Shown: positions 42,448 through 52,060, counted from the stretch's first letter. The stretch: DNA of 64,000 nt from DAOTVC01 sp034437215 (GCA_034437215.1 DAOTVC010000006.1:1-64000); one strand, 5' to 3'. Program-made: numbers and translations. Notes: generated by a model not told the origin, from the letters alone.

Positions 42448-43757
42448 CGCAGCACCTCCCACGAGGCGTCGACGGGCTTCTTGACAGGCACCGCCTTGCC
42501 CGTCCCCAGCACGCGCCACTCCCACTGCCCGCGGTCACCGGGCTGGACGTCCGGATGATCGAGAAGGTCACGGGTGATGGTGTAGTGCGTGATACCGGCC
42601 TGGGTTAAGAGCGCCTCCGTGGCCTTGAGGTTCGACTTCTCCTCGTCGGACCCGGGCGCGCCAAAGGAGTAGGGATCGAGAAGCAGGACGGTGGGAACCG
42701 CCCCGCGACGCAGCAGCCGCAGGAGATCCTCGACCCAGAGTCCGCTGACCGAGGGGGTGATGATGATGATGCTCGTGCGCTGTCGTAGGGCGGGACGGAT
42801 ACGGTGCAGAAGCTCCGAGAGGGGGCGATCACCGGGGCGCGCCAGAGCCAGAGAGCGCAAAATCTCCCACCGCTGCCCATCTCCCTCCTGGGGTGGCAGC
42901 CAGGCGAGATCCTCGCCATGGGCCATCAAGCCCACCGCCCGGCGGTTGCGAATGCCGCGGTCGGCAAGGGAGGCCGCCAGGATCACCCCGAGCTCCTCGG
43001 TCGAGTTCTCCCCCTCGCCCGCCTGCACGTGACGATTCATGTCGAGGAGCACCCACCAATCGGCCGCCGGCGTCCCATCGAAGGTGCGCACGAAGAGGCC
43101 GTCACGCCGGGCCGAGGTCTTCCAGTGGATCCACCGCCGGCTGTCGCCGGGCGCGTACTCCCGCACGCTGGAGACGCTGACGGTGCGATCCAGGGCGGTG
43201 GCCCGCGGACGCCCCTCCCCGGTCCGCCCGCCGGGGGCCACCTGAATCTGCGGCAGGGGGACGATGGGCGGCAGCACCAGCAGCGGCATGGTCTGCGGGT
43301 ACTCCAGGCGCACGGTATAGATCCCGAAAGGGTCGCCGGTTTCGACGAAGGTAGGGCCTAAGTAGAAAAGGCCCCGGCGGGTGCAGTAGGACTCCTTGTG
43401 CCAGCGGATGTAGCTGTCGGCATCCACACCCGTTCCCCGGCTGGCAGCGTAGTTGGGCATGGTCGAACGGTCCTCAATCTCCACCCAGAAGGCGGGGAGA
43501 TGGCTGCTGTTATGCAGGGTGAAGCGCTCCACGAGCCGGTCTCCCACCTGGGCCCACCCGAAGCGCATCTCCCGAAGCAGGTGCAGATTTCGCGAGAGGA
43601 TCCACAACCAGAGAGAACTGAGAGCCCAGGCGCCCCCCAACCCCACGAGCAGGATAACCCAGCCCCGGTAGGGGGAGAACAACTGCAACAACACCAACAG
43701 CCCCACGAGAAAGGGCAAAACGCGGGTGTTCAACTTCCACTTGGCTTCTGTGTTCAT
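42444..43757 (-). CDS. DUF58 domain-containing protein
   Basis: 437 residues from ATG 43757 (an upstream in-frame TTG is less likely). Two N-terminal hydrophobic segments (LPFLVGLLVLLQLF and WVILLVGLGGAWAL) are followed by a beta-rich region. The DUF58 core SVREYAPGDSRRWIHWKTSA is followed by a von Willebrand A-like fold (WVLLDMNRHV). It partners with the MoxR ATPase and the transglutaminase protein. The stop overlaps the next start by 4 bases, so translation is coupled. Confidence 0.88.
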   Translation of the reverse strand: MNTEAKWKLNTRVLPFLVGLLVLLQLFSPYRGWVILLVGLGGAWALSSLWLWILSRNLHLLREMRFGWAQVGDRLVERFTLHNSSHLPAFWVEIEDRSTMPNYAASRGTGVDADSYIRWHKESYCTRRGLFYLGPTFVETGDPFGIYTVRLEYPQTMPLLVLPPIVPLPQIQVAPGGRTGEGRPRATALDRTVSVSSVREYAPGDSRRWIHWKTSARRDGLFVRTFDGTPAADWWVLLDMNRHVQAGEGENSTEELGVILAASLADRGIRNRRAVGLMAHGEDLAWLPPQEGDGQRWEILRSLALARPGDRPLSELLHRIRPALRQRTSIIIITPSVSGLWVEDLLRLLRRGAVPTVLLLDPYSFGAPGSDEEKSNLKATEALLTQAGITHYTITRDLLDHPDVQPGDRGQWEWRVLGTGKAVPVKKPVDASWEVLR

Positions 43758-43980
43758 AGGCAACCTACCGTTTCTCCAACTCTATCCACTACAACACAGT
43801 GACCGTAGAACTTAGGGTCTGTCAAGAAATAACTCTCCAACTGTGCAGCCGCGATCGTAGGGAAGGCGCCCTTCGAATAGGCTGAGGCTCGCAGTTTTCA
43901 CTGATCAAAGCACCGCGTAAGTAGGACACTTACCATCACTCGGGAAGTCATTCTTGTGCGAGTACTTACATCTGACTCTA

Positions 43981-44087
43981 CTGAAAGAACTCTATCTCAC
44001 CACGGAGGACACAGAGAACCCTGAGAAAATCATGGAGATTATTATGAAAGTTTAACATCAAGGTCTCCGTGATCTCCGTGGTAAGAG
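43981..44087. repeat. Palindromic repeat, family H, copy 2
   Basis: ACCACGGAGGACACAGAGA (43999-44017) pairs with TCTCCGTGATCTCCGTGGT (44064-44082). It shares the lead-in CTGAAAGAAC with the copy at 5798. It lies downstream of moxR in the 347-base gap 43758-44104, which has no gene; the remainder of that gap shows no feature I can name. Confidence 0.75.
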
Positions 44088-44104
44088 ATCTTTTTCCAGT
44101 GGAG

Positions 44105-45052
44105 TCACACCTTCTCCGCTTCGGGCACGGGCATCTCCCGAATGATCTGTTCGACGATGCTCTCCGGCGTCTGCTCCCGCAGACGGGCAGCCGGCGCCAG
44201 GATGATGCGGTGGGCCAAAGCTGCCCGGGCGATGGCCTTCACGTCGTCGGGCAGCACGTACTCCCGCCCGTGGAGAGCTGCCCGAGCCTGCCCCACCCGA
44301 TAGAGGGTAAGGCTGCCCCGCGGGCTGGCACCCAGGTAGACGTCAGGATGGCGTCGGGTCTGCTGGGTGATCTCCACGATATACTTCTTGACAGGCGGAG
44401 AGACGTAGATCTCCTTGACGGCCTCCTGAGCTTCGATCACCTCCTCCACGCTGCTTACCGGCTCCAGCGCCTGAATCGGGTGACGGAACTGCTGGCGGTC
44501 GAGGATCTCGACCTCCTCGTTGAGCAGGGGATAGCCTATATCCACCCGCAGCAGAAAGCGATCCAGCTGTGCTTCGGGCAGCGGAAAGGTACCCTCGTAC
44601 TCGATGGGATTCTGGGTCGCCAGGACCATGAAGGGTTGTGGGAGCGGATAGGTCGTGCCGTCCACCGTCACCTGCCGCTCCTCCATCGCCTCCAACAACG
44701 CCGCCTGGGTCTTGGGGGTAGCACGGTTGATCTCATCCACCAGGAGCACCTGGGACATCACCGGTCCCGCCTGAAACTCGAACTGGCGCGTGGCCTGGTT
44801 GAAGACCGAGACTCCGGTCACGTCGCTGGGCAGCATGTCCGGCGTGAATTGGATGCGACCGAAGGTACCGCCGACGGAGCGGGCCAGTGAGCGGGCCAAC
44901 ATCGTCTTGCCCACCCCGGGTACGTCCTCGATAAGCAGGTGCCCGTTGCTCAACATACCGACAACGACGAGCTCTACGGTCGCCCGCTTGCCCACGATGA
45001 CCTGCTGAACGTTCTTCATGATACGCTGTGCTAGCTGCTGAACTTCCGCCAT
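44105..45052 (-). CDS. MoxR-family AAA+ ATPase
   Basis: 315 residues, the usual length. Walker A DVPGVGKT is at 43-50, Walker B LLVDEINRATPK, and sensor 1 region LATQNPIEYEGT. The GRIQFTPDMLPSDVTG segment is diagnostic of MoxR. It is thought to act as a chaperone-like ATPase for the DUF58 and transglutaminase partners downstream. The intervening palindrome separates it from the DUF58 gene by 347 bases. Confidence 0.92.
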   Translation of the reverse strand: MAEVQQLAQRIMKNVQQVIVGKRATVELVVVGMLSNGHLLIEDVPGVGKTMLARSLARSVGGTFGRIQFTPDMLPSDVTGVSVFNQATRQFEFQAGPVMSQVLLVDEINRATPKTQAALLEAMEERQVTVDGTTYPLPQPFMVLATQNPIEYEGTFPLPEAQLDRFLLRVDIGYPLLNEEVEILDRQQFRHPIQALEPVSSVEEVIEAQEAVKEIYVSPPVKKYIVEITQQTRRHPDVYLGASPRGSLTLYRVGQARAALHGREYVLPDDVKAIARAALAHRIILAPAARLREQTPESIVEQIIREMPVPEAEKV

Positions 45053-45369
45053 GAATTCTCCTCCATCCTCAACTTCGAAATATCAACGCCAGAGGGAGCA
45101 CTTCCCCCTCATCCCTCACTTCCGGAAACCCCAACTATTTCTCCGCCAGACCTGAGATCGATGGGCGCCAAGAGGATCACGAAGTTATCGCAGATGTGGC
45201 CCACTTATTGTAAGGTATTCCCGTATCGAATCAATTCTTTACCAGAGGTTTCAGGCTCTCCAGGATTTCGCAGGGTACAACAGGGCCATGTGCCCCGCGT
45301 TGCCTGCCACAACGCAGGAAAGGTCTGGTACGCCCCCCCGCAGCAGCCATTGGGGCTAGTTTTAGAGCT

Positions 45370-45404
45370 GCTCACCCCACCACCCGGCGAAACCCAAAAG
45401 ACCC
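45370..45404 (+). repeat. Exact 35-bp repeat, copy 2
   Basis: It is identical to 20077-20111. It lies in the 468-base gap 45053-45520 between moxR and the EamA gene. Two short ORFs across this gap are not credible, and nothing else is recognised there. Confidence 0.85.
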
Positions 45405-45520
45405 AGGTCTCATAAAGCAGAGTGACCTCGAAAGGATGCCCCTGCATCCGGGTTCGGCAACCGACCCTCCATTAATAACACCTGAAAAGTCGGCAAAAGG
45501 TTCAATGGTGAGGAGGAAAG

Positions 45521-46429
45521 CTATGCCGGAGGGCGTTTGTGAATCTTACGCGGGCGCCCTGCGATAGCCAATCCCGCGAGGATGAGGAGACCGCCGAGGA
45601 CCGCGGTCTCGGGAGGAGCCTCCTGCAGAATCCACCAAGCCAGAAGCGTCGAGCCGATGGGTTCTACGAGCACCGCGAGAGAGACGTAGGTGACGGGCAG
45701 GTGACGGAGCGCCCAGTTGAGGGAGGAGTGCCCTACGATCTGGGGGATGAGCGCGATCAGGAGCAGCCAGAGCCAGGTCAAAGGCGAGTAGCCCAGCAGC
45801 GGCACGCCCTGCAGGAGGGCGAAGAGCAGCAACGCGACGGCAGCCAGACCGTAGACCGGGAAGATGTAACCGAGCAGGGAGAGACGCGCCCGCAGGCTCC
45901 GCCCAATGAGGAAGTAGACTGCAGCGGCCAAAGCACCGGCGAGCGCCAGCAGGTCCCCCGTGATGCGGTGGGTTCCGCCCTCCAGGTCCCCCACCCCGAT
46001 GACGATAGCCCCCGCCATCGCCAGGAGCATCCCTGCGGCGAGGCGTGGAGGGAGCTCCTCGTGCAGGAAGAGGTAGGCGAAGAGGCCCACGAAGAGGGGA
46101 GAGGTGGTGACCAGCACCACCGAGGCCGCCACCGAGGTGAGCGCCAGGGAGGTGATCCACGTGGCGAAGTGGGCCGCCAGGACGACCCCACCGACGAGGG
46201 CCAGGCGCCGCTCCCGACGGGAGAAGCTCGCCAGCTCCCGCCGGCGCGTCGCCAAGGTGACGGGGGCCAGGATGAGCGAGGCCAGGGTCAAGCGCCAGGC
46301 GGCCACGGCGAGGGCGGGTGCCCCGCGCTGCGCCAGCCGGATGAAGAGGCTCGCCGTGGAGACGGCGAGGATGCCGACGACGAGCACCAGCACCGGAGGG
46401 ACGCGCGGCTCGCGAGGTTCGGTACGCAT
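45521..46429 (-). CDS. EamA-family (drug/metabolite) transporter
   Basis: 302 residues with ten hydrophobic segments in two EamA repeats. The first begins VLVVGILAVSTASLFIRLAQ; the second ends with VSLAVLVEPIGSTLLAWWIL. The substrate is unknown; relatives export amino acids or metabolites. GGGAGGTC precedes the ATG. It lies 9 bases after the MFS gene, in the same operon. Confidence 0.9.
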   Translation of the reverse strand: MRTEPREPRVPPVLVLVVGILAVSTASLFIRLAQRGAPALAVAAWRLTLASLILAPVTLATRRRELASFSRRERRLALVGGVVLAAHFATWITSLALTSVAASVVLVTTSPLFVGLFAYLFLHEELPPRLAAGMLLAMAGAIVIGVGDLEGGTHRITGDLLALAGALAAAVYFLIGRSLRARLSLLGYIFPVYGLAAVALLLFALLQGVPLLGYSPLTWLWLLLIALIPQIVGHSSLNWALRHLPVTYVSLAVLVEPIGSTLLAWWILQEAPPETAVLGGLLILAGLAIAGRPRKIHKRPPA

Positions 46430-46438
46430 CTGACCTCC

Positions 46439-47896
46439 CTACAGCTGCCGTGCGCGAGCCAGGTCGCCCACAGCCCGCTGGTGGCGGCGCGCCAGGAGAC
46501 GGCGGACGCGGTTGTAGCGCTGGCGGTTGAGAGGATAGAACCACGCGACGGCAGCGGCACTGGTCAGGAGGAGGGCGGCGGTGGGGCCGGCGAGGAGACG
46601 CATCGCCAGGAGCGCGTTCGCGGGCTGCATGAAGGAGGTAGCCCCCTCGGGCGGCGACTGGTACCCCAGCCAGCCGAGGACCTGGAGTGCGATGAAGATG
46701 GCGAAGGCGCTGGTCAGCTTGCGGATGAAGTTCTTCGCTCCGTAGTAGATCCCCTCGTGGCGCTTTCCCGTCCGCAGCTCGTCCCAGTCGACCACGTCCG
46801 GGAAGATGGCGTCGGGCATCACGTGGGCAGCCGAGACGCTGGCCCCGATGATGGCCGCCAGGGGGATTGCCAACACGTACTGCTCGGGGCGCACGATGGG
46901 CAGGAGCAACAGGATGACGACACCGATCAGGGCCCCCACGATGTACGCCACCCGCTTGTTGAAGCGGGTGGCCATCCAGGTCCAGACGGGCAGCGTCAGT
47001 ACCGCCGTCAACTGCAAGGTCCCCAGCACCACCGACTCGACAGGCATGCCTAGACCGGGCACCGTCGCGATAAGATCTCCGTTGGCGATCCAGTAGATGA
47101 GGTAGAAGGGCAGGACGACGCCGATGAGATCGAAGGTCACCCAGTTGAGCATGTAGAGGGCGGTGGCGTAACGGAAGGGTACGTTCTCCCAGGCCAGACG
47201 GACCGTCTCGCGGAAGGAGATCATCTCCGGTCGCTCCTCCATGTCCGCGCGCTCCCTGACCACGAGGAAGATGAGCAGGTAGGGGATGATGGCGGAGGCA
47301 CCGAAGAGGGTCGCCACGAGGAGATAGCCCTGCTGCTGGGTAGATCCCCGGACCATCGCCGCGTCGATGATCATGGGAGCCGCGACGGCCCCCACCACCG
47401 AGGCCAGCAGGTTGAAGAACATCCGGTAGCCCGAGAGGGAGGTCCGCTCATCGTAGTCCGCGGTCATCTCCGGGGTAAGGGCGTGGAAGGGGACGATGAC
47501 GAGGGTCTGCAGGGTGTCGCTGAGCATGTAGGCCACCGAGACGAAGGCCATCAGCGCCAGCTGGCTCTCCCAGGGAGGGGCCCACCAGAGCAGGATGAAG
47601 GCCAACCCGTAAGGGATGGAGAAGAAGAGGAGGAAGGGGCGCCGCCGTCCCCAGCGGGTGCGCACCTTGTCGCTCAACACGCCCACGAGGGGGTCGTTGA
47701 TGGCGTCCCAGATGACGCCCAAGAGGGCAGCGCAGGAGGCGAGACGGGGTTCGAGCCCCACCACGTCGGTCAGAAAGATGGCGTAGAAGATCTGGCGCAG
47801 GACGTTGAAAGAGGCCATCCCCCAATCGCCGGTGCCGTAGACTACCTTCGTCAGCAGAGGAACGCGTTCGTCCGATGGTTGTGCTTGGTTCTCCAT
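46439..47896 (-). CDS. MFS transporter, glycoside-pentoside-hexuronide type
   Basis: 485 residues with about twelve hydrophobic segments. Typical GPH features are VYGTGDWGMASFNVLRQIFY at the N-terminus, DAINDPLVGVLSDKVRTRWG between helices 2 and 3, and GIYYGAKNFIRKLTSAF late in the protein. It probably symports sugars or glycosides with H+ or Na+. The gene lies 50 bases after the GNAT gene. Confidence 0.9.
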   Translation of the reverse strand: MENQAQPSDERVPLLTKVVYGTGDWGMASFNVLRQIFYAIFLTDVVGLEPRLASCAALLGVIWDAINDPLVGVLSDKVRTRWGRRRPFLLFFSIPYGLAFILLWWAPPWESQLALMAFVSVAYMLSDTLQTLVIVPFHALTPEMTADYDERTSLSGYRMFFNLLASVVGAVAAPMIIDAAMVRGSTQQQGYLLVATLFGASAIIPYLLIFLVVRERADMEERPEMISFRETVRLAWENVPFRYATALYMLNWVTFDLIGVVLPFYLIYWIANGDLIATVPGLGMPVESVVLGTLQLTAVLTLPVWTWMATRFNKRVAYIVGALIGVVILLLLPIVRPEQYVLAIPLAAIIGASVSAAHVMPDAIFPDVVDWDELRTGKRHEGIYYGAKNFIRKLTSAFAIFIALQVLGWLGYQSPPEGATSFMQPANALLAMRLLAGPTAALLLTSAAAVAWFYPLNRQRYNRVRRLLARRHQRAVGDLARARQL

Positions 47897-47946
47897 GTCC
47901 TGTCCTTTGAACTCCTCAAGTTCGTGAAACTGAAGACCCTGATCCT

Positions 47947-49071
47947 CTACAAGGCGCGACGATAGACGCGGTGCTTCTTGTACCAGTGCACGCCGGCAGC
48001 CGTCATCTCACCCAGGCTCTTGGCGTTGGTCTCCGCGACCTGGACGATGTCGCAGAGCTCGATCTGCCCGCGTGACCGGATGGTTTTGAAAAGCTCCGTG
48101 TACATCAACGCGTTCGCGCCGAGGCCCTGGTACTTGGGCAACAGCCCCAGCCCATTGCCGACCAGACGGCGGGTGTGTTTGAAGGCCCACAGCAGATGGA
48201 TCCAGCCGCAAGGCCAGAGCCGCCCGTTGGTCTTCTGTAGAGCCCCCGCCACGTCGGGAAAGACGAAGCTGAATCCGGCCAGCTCGTCATCCTTGATGAC
48301 CAGCTTCATGAGTTCGGGATCGGCGATGGTGAGGAGCTCCCGTCCTATCATCTGCGCCTCCGCCGCGTCGAGGGGATAGTACCCCCAGACCTGCGTGAAG
48401 GCCTCGTTGTTCACCCGCTGGATGCGCGGGATCCACTTGCGCAGCTCCCGCTTCGATTTGAAGGAGAGCACCTCGAAGCCCCGCCGCTGCTTCACCTGCT
48501 CGGCGATCTCGTAGAAGCGCTCGGGAAGATCGTAGTCGCCCGGCACGTAGGCCGAGTCGTAGTCGATCTCCTTTTCGAAGCCCAGGGCCTTCATGAAGTC
48601 CCGGTAGTAGGGGTAGTTGTAGGGGACCCCGGGCGCGGCCCGGTGTTCGAAGCCCTCGATGAGGATCCCCATCCCGTCGGAGCGCAGCAGGCCCTTGGAG
48701 CCCATGAGGGTGTCGAGCCCTTGCTCGCGGGCCCAGCCCGCGGCGGTGTCGAAGAGCCCGCGCGCAACGTCCAGATCATTCACTGCATCGAAGTAGTAGA
48801 AGAAGGCCACCCGCGTCTTATGGAAGTCGTTGTAGTGACGGTTGTTGAGAACGGCGATACGCCCCAGCACCTCGCCTGCCTCCTCCTCCGCGAGGAAAAA
48901 GTCGGCCGTGGAGTGGCGGTAGAAAGGGTGCTTCTCCCGATCGAGGGCCGTACGAATCCCCGAGACGAGCGGAGGGACCCAGTAGGGGGAGCCCTCGTAG
49001 AGCCCGAAGGGGAAGTGGATGAAGCGACGAACGTCGTGGCGGCTCCGGGTATCGATCCTCCTGACCTGCAT
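47947..49071 (-). CDS. GNAT-like N-acetyltransferase-domain protein
   Basis: 374 residues with two GNAT-like halves. The N-terminus MQVRRIDTRSRHDVRRFIHF then FYRHSTADFFLAEEEAGEVLGRI is the first half. The second has LAGFSFVFPDV and GLLPKYQGLGANALMYTE, the acetyl-CoA-binding pyrophosphate loop being degenerate. The substrate is unknown. Its ATG shares one base with the stop of degV (TGATG), so the two are coupled. Confidence 0.8.
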   Translation of the reverse strand: MQVRRIDTRSRHDVRRFIHFPFGLYEGSPYWVPPLVSGIRTALDREKHPFYRHSTADFFLAEEEAGEVLGRIAVLNNRHYNDFHKTRVAFFYYFDAVNDLDVARGLFDTAAGWAREQGLDTLMGSKGLLRSDGMGILIEGFEHRAAPGVPYNYPYYRDFMKALGFEKEIDYDSAYVPGDYDLPERFYEIAEQVKQRRGFEVLSFKSKRELRKWIPRIQRVNNEAFTQVWGYYPLDAAEAQMIGRELLTIADPELMKLVIKDDELAGFSFVFPDVAGALQKTNGRLWPCGWIHLLWAFKHTRRLVGNGLGLLPKYQGLGANALMYTELFKTIRSRGQIELCDIVQVAETNAKSLGEMTAAGVHWYKKHRVYRRAL

Positions 49072-49925
49072 CAGGCCTCCTGGGCGCTGACGAAGAAACT
49101 CACGCCTAACACGCCCGGTCCGGCGTGCACCACAATGGCGGGCGGCACGTCGAGAATGAAGGGCTCCTCCTCGATGTCCAGCGCTTGGACGAGATCGTCG
49201 GCAAAGGCCTGGGCCTCCTGAGGGACGCCGGCGTGCATGACGGCCAGGTAACCCGGTGACTCCCGCGGGTACTGGTCGCCCACCAGTTTCTTCAAGCAGC
49301 GGACGGCGCGCTTCTTCGTGCGCACCTTGTCGAACATCTCCACCCGCCCCTTCTCCAACGTCAAGACCGGCTTGACCTGCAGCATGCCTCCCAACAGAGC
49401 CGCCGCACCCCCGATCCGTCCTCCCTTGGCCATGTACTTGAGGGTGTCCACCAGAAAGTAGACCCGGCAGCGCGGCAGCATCTCGTAGATGCGGCTCTCG
49501 ATCTCAGCGATGCTCTCCCCCGCTGCCGCCCACTCGGCAGCCAGCCTCAGGAGGGTGACCACCGGGGATGCAATGTAGCCGGTATCGATGATGCGGATGT
49601 CGGCATCCGGGAACTCACGGGCAGCGACGGTCGCGGAGCGCACCGTCCCGCTGACGACGGAGGAGGGCAAGATGCAGAGGATCTCTTCCCCCTGTGCCGT
49701 CAACCGTGCAAACTCCGTGACGAAGAGGTCCGGAGGGGGCGCTGCCGTCTTGGGCAGCTCGTCGGCGAGCTTGAGCTTCTCCATAAAGGACGCGTTGTCG
49801 ATCTCCAGACCCTCAAGATAGGACTCGGAGCCGAAGATAATGACCTGGGGAATGATCGGCATGTTGTACTTGTCGACGACCTCCTGGGGAACTCCGGAGG
49901 TCGTATCACCAATAATCGTAACCAT
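49071..49925 (-). CDS. DegV-family fatty-acid-binding protein
   Basis: 284 residues. N-terminal TIIGDTTSGVPQEVVDKYN and YLEGLEIDNASFMEKL give the typical first half; later ILCILPSSVVSGTVRSA and VYFLVDTLKYMAKGGRIGGA are classic DegV motifs. Members such as FakB bind a fatty acid for phosphorylation by FakA. No FakA-like DAK-domain gene is in the window. AAGGAG precedes the ATG. Confidence 0.92.
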   Translation of the reverse strand: MVTIIGDTTSGVPQEVVDKYNMPIIPQVIIFGSESYLEGLEIDNASFMEKLKLADELPKTAAPPPDLFVTEFARLTAQGEEILCILPSSVVSGTVRSATVAAREFPDADIRIIDTGYIASPVVTLLRLAAEWAAAGESIAEIESRIYEMLPRCRVYFLVDTLKYMAKGGRIGGAAALLGGMLQVKPVLTLEKGRVEMFDKVRTKKRAVRCLKKLVGDQYPRESPGYLAVMHAGVPQEAQAFADDLVQALDIEEEPFILDVPPAIVVHAGPGVLGVSFFVSAQEA

Positions 49926-49949
49926 GAGGATAACTCCTTCGAGAAAAAG

Positions 49950-49995
49950 TGAGTGGGGAACGGGAATTAGGGATCAGGGCCCCCTGAGTTCTGCG
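49950..49995. repeat. Short-word palindrome, family E, copy 1
   Basis: Words GGGAACGGGAATTAGGGATC and the inverted core TCAGGG, CCCTGA. Upstream of degV. The same words occur at 59042-59120. Confidence 0.55.
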
Positions 49996-50098
49996 TCTCT
50001 GCCGGTGCGGTTGCCGGCACGGTAGAGACGCCGGTTGTTCAAAGCCGTGAAGAGTGCCAAGAGCACCGTGGGGCGCGTCCCGGCTAGCGACGCGCCCC
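49994..50098 (-). terminator. Two hairpins downstream of the AIM24 gene
   Basis: The first is CGTCTCTGCCG to CGGTAGAGACG (49994-50030, one bulge). The second is a perfect 10-bp stem GGGGCGCGTC (50070-50079) with GACGCGCCCC (50089-50098) and a 9-base loop. They lie between the AIM24 stop and the degV promoter on the minus strand. No T-run. Confidence 0.5.
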
Positions 50099-50134
50099 GG
50101 GGCCTCCCTCGGAACGGGCAAGACGGAAAAGCGA

Positions 50135-50818
50135 TTAGCTGCGGGTGGTGGGCAGGTACTTCGCGAGCTTGCCGGCGAGATTGGAGAGGGGCAGGGTTTG
50201 CAGCCAGACCCGTCCGGGACCGGTCAACGTCGCCAGGAAGAGCCCCTCCCCCGAGAAGAGAACGTTGGTCACGCCCTTGACCGCGCTGATCTCGTAGTTG
50301 ACGGTGGGGTCGAAGGCGGCGATGTGGCCCGGATCGATCCTCAGTGCCTGGCCCTGCTGCAGGGTGTAGGCACGGACCTCTCCGGGAATCTCGAGGAAGG
50401 CGATGCCCGGCCCCGTGAGCTTCTGAAGGATGAAGCCCTCGCCGCCAAATAAGCCGGTGCCCAGCTTACGGCGGAAGTGCATCTCCAGCTTGACCGCGGA
50501 CTCGGCGCACATGAAGGCATCCTTCTGGCAGATGACACTCTCGCCTGCCGCCAGCTGCATGGGCAGGATCTTACCCGGCGCCTCCGGGGTGAAGGTGACG
50601 AAGCCCTGGGAGCCGCGACAGGTGTAGGTCGTCATGAAGAAGGACTCGCCTGCCAGCTTGCGCCCCAGGCCCGCCATAAGACCGCCCTTCGTGTCGGTCT
50701 TCATGTCGATCTGCCCGCCCATCCAGGCCATACCACCCGACTCGGTGTAGAGAGATTCTCCCTGGGTGAGTTGAACATCGAGGGACTGCATAACGGTGCC
50801 GTAGATTTTGTACTCCAT
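50135..50818 (-). CDS. AIM24/TIGR00266-family protein
   Basis: 227 residues from ATG 50818, with GGAGG upstream. The start MEYKIYGTVMQSLDVQL and motifs GESLYTESGGMAWM, GLFGGEGFILQKLTGPG and VLFSGEGLFLATLTGPGRV are those of the TIGR00266/AIM24 family, a tryptophan RNA-binding attenuator-like beta fold. Cellular role unclear. Monocistronic. Confidence 0.9.
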   Translation of the reverse strand: MEYKIYGTVMQSLDVQLTQGESLYTESGGMAWMGGQIDMKTDTKGGLMAGLGRKLAGESFFMTTYTCRGSQGFVTFTPEAPGKILPMQLAAGESVICQKDAFMCAESAVKLEMHFRRKLGTGLFGGEGFILQKLTGPGIAFLEIPGEVRAYTLQQGQALRIDPGHIAAFDPTVNYEISAVKGVTNVLFSGEGLFLATLTGPGRVWLQTLPLSNLAGKLAKYLPTTRS

Positions 50819-50906
50819 ATTTAATACCTCCTGAATGAAGAATGAAATCACAGCTCGATTATAGCATGGACGAACACGAATGGGAACAGTCGTCGTGGAG
50901 AGGATA

Positions 50907-51088
50907 TCACTCCGGGGGCGCTGCCTGCTCCCATTGCCGCCGATCGAGCCGGCTGTAGAGCCCTCCCTGGACCAGAAGCTCGCGGTGATCGCCCACCTCC
51001 CGGATGCGCCCCTCCTCCAGCACGCTGATCTTGTCGGCGCTGCGGAAGGTGCTCAAACGGTGGGCGACAATAAGCGCCGTCCGGCACA
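50907..51088 (-). pseudogene. Remnant of an ABC exporter ATPase C-terminus
   Basis: Read on the minus strand, about 60 codons give RTALIVAHRLSTFRSADKIS, VLEEGRIREVGDHRELL and LVQGGLYSRLDRR. This is the H-loop (VAHRLST) and C-terminal end of an MsbA/ABCB-type ATPase. No Walker A, signature or membrane domain is present. The remnant begins right after the stop of the nucleotidyltransferase gene, so a deletion probably removed the rest. Confidence 0.8.
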
Positions 51089-51096
51089 GGCGCCGT

Positions 51097-52050
51097 TCAA
51101 GCGAGCACCTCGCCGGAGGCGCGGGTTCCGGCGGGCACGCTGGTGCCGCGCAGCACCACGACATCCCGCAGAGAGACGCTGTCGCCGATCTGACAGTCCC
51201 GCTCCACGTAGACCCGGGGACCGAGGGAGCAGTTGGCGCCGATGACCACGCCCTCTTCGATGTACAGGGGTGGGGTCAACCGCGTGCCCGCTCCCACGGC
51301 GCCGGGCGCCAGGGTCGGCGGTGCCCCGTCCCCCCCCAGGTAGTGAGCGTTGATGGCGAGAAGGTCCGCCGCCTTCGTGAGGGTGAGGCGCCGCTCCACA
51401 ATGACGCCCTCTACTCTCTCACCTGCCGCGATAAGCATCTGAATGGCATCCTGCAGCTCGTACTCCCCCCGGGGGGAGAGAGTGACCCGCGGGAGATAGG
51501 CGAGGATGCGACGGGAGAAGACGTAGAGGGGCAGGCTGGAGATCTTCGAAGGGGCCTCCTCGGGCGCGGGCTTCTCGACGATGCGGACGACGCGGTTCCC
51601 CTCCAGCTCGACGATCCCCACGCTGCCCAGCCGCTCCTGCTCCACAGGCATGAGGGTGAGCAGCGCCGCAGCGGAGGGACCCGCCTTCCAGCCATCGAGC
51701 AGCGCCGCGGTCTGTGCCACGGAGAGCAGATTGTCGCAGGCGGAGAGGACGAAGTCCTCCTCGATGAGAGGCGCCGCCTGCTGCAGAGCGTGGGCCATAC
51801 CCAGACGCTCAGCCTGATAGGCGAAGCGCACGTCCGCCGGAAGGTGAGAGTCGCGCCGAAAGTGCCGGACGATCTCCCGGTCGGTAGGGCTGACGACGAG
51901 GACGAAATCGTCGACGCCGTTGGCCCACAAGCCCTCCATCACCCGCTCCACGATGGGCTTTCCCAGGATGGGCAACATCGCCTTGGAACGGTCCAGGGTG
52001 AGGGGGTGGAGGCGCGAACCCTGACCGGCAGCGAGGATGACACCCTGCAT
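51097..52050 (-). CDS. Sugar-1-phosphate nucleotidyltransferase with beta-helix tail
   Basis: 317 residues from the ATG at 52050. Signature MQGVILAAGQGSRLHPLT is at the N-terminus, with KAMLPILGKP next. SPRGEYELQDAIQMLI is typical of glucose-1-phosphate nucleotidyltransferases. The C-terminus is a left-handed beta-helix (IGANCSLGPRVYVERDCQIG). It makes an NDP-sugar. Ten bases after the GHMP kinase stop, it should act on that kinase's sugar-1-phosphate product. Right after its stop comes an ABC-exporter remnant. Confidence 0.88.
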   Translation of the reverse strand: MQGVILAAGQGSRLHPLTLDRSKAMLPILGKPIVERVMEGLWANGVDDFVLVVSPTDREIVRHFRRDSHLPADVRFAYQAERLGMAHALQQAAPLIEEDFVLSACDNLLSVAQTAALLDGWKAGPSAAALLTLMPVEQERLGSVGIVELEGNRVVRIVEKPAPEEAPSKISSLPLYVFSRRILAYLPRVTLSPRGEYELQDAIQMLIAAGERVEGVIVERRLTLTKAADLLAINAHYLGGDGAPPTLAPGAVGAGTRLTPPLYIEEGVVIGANCSLGPRVYVERDCQIGDSVSLRDVVVLRGTSVPAGTRASGEVLA

Positions 52051-52060
52051 GAGCCGCCGC

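Noticed and set aside
45161..45447. Two short overlapping ORFs in the gap upstream of moxR
   Set aside because: They run over the 35-bp repeat on opposite strands and have no recognisable motifs.
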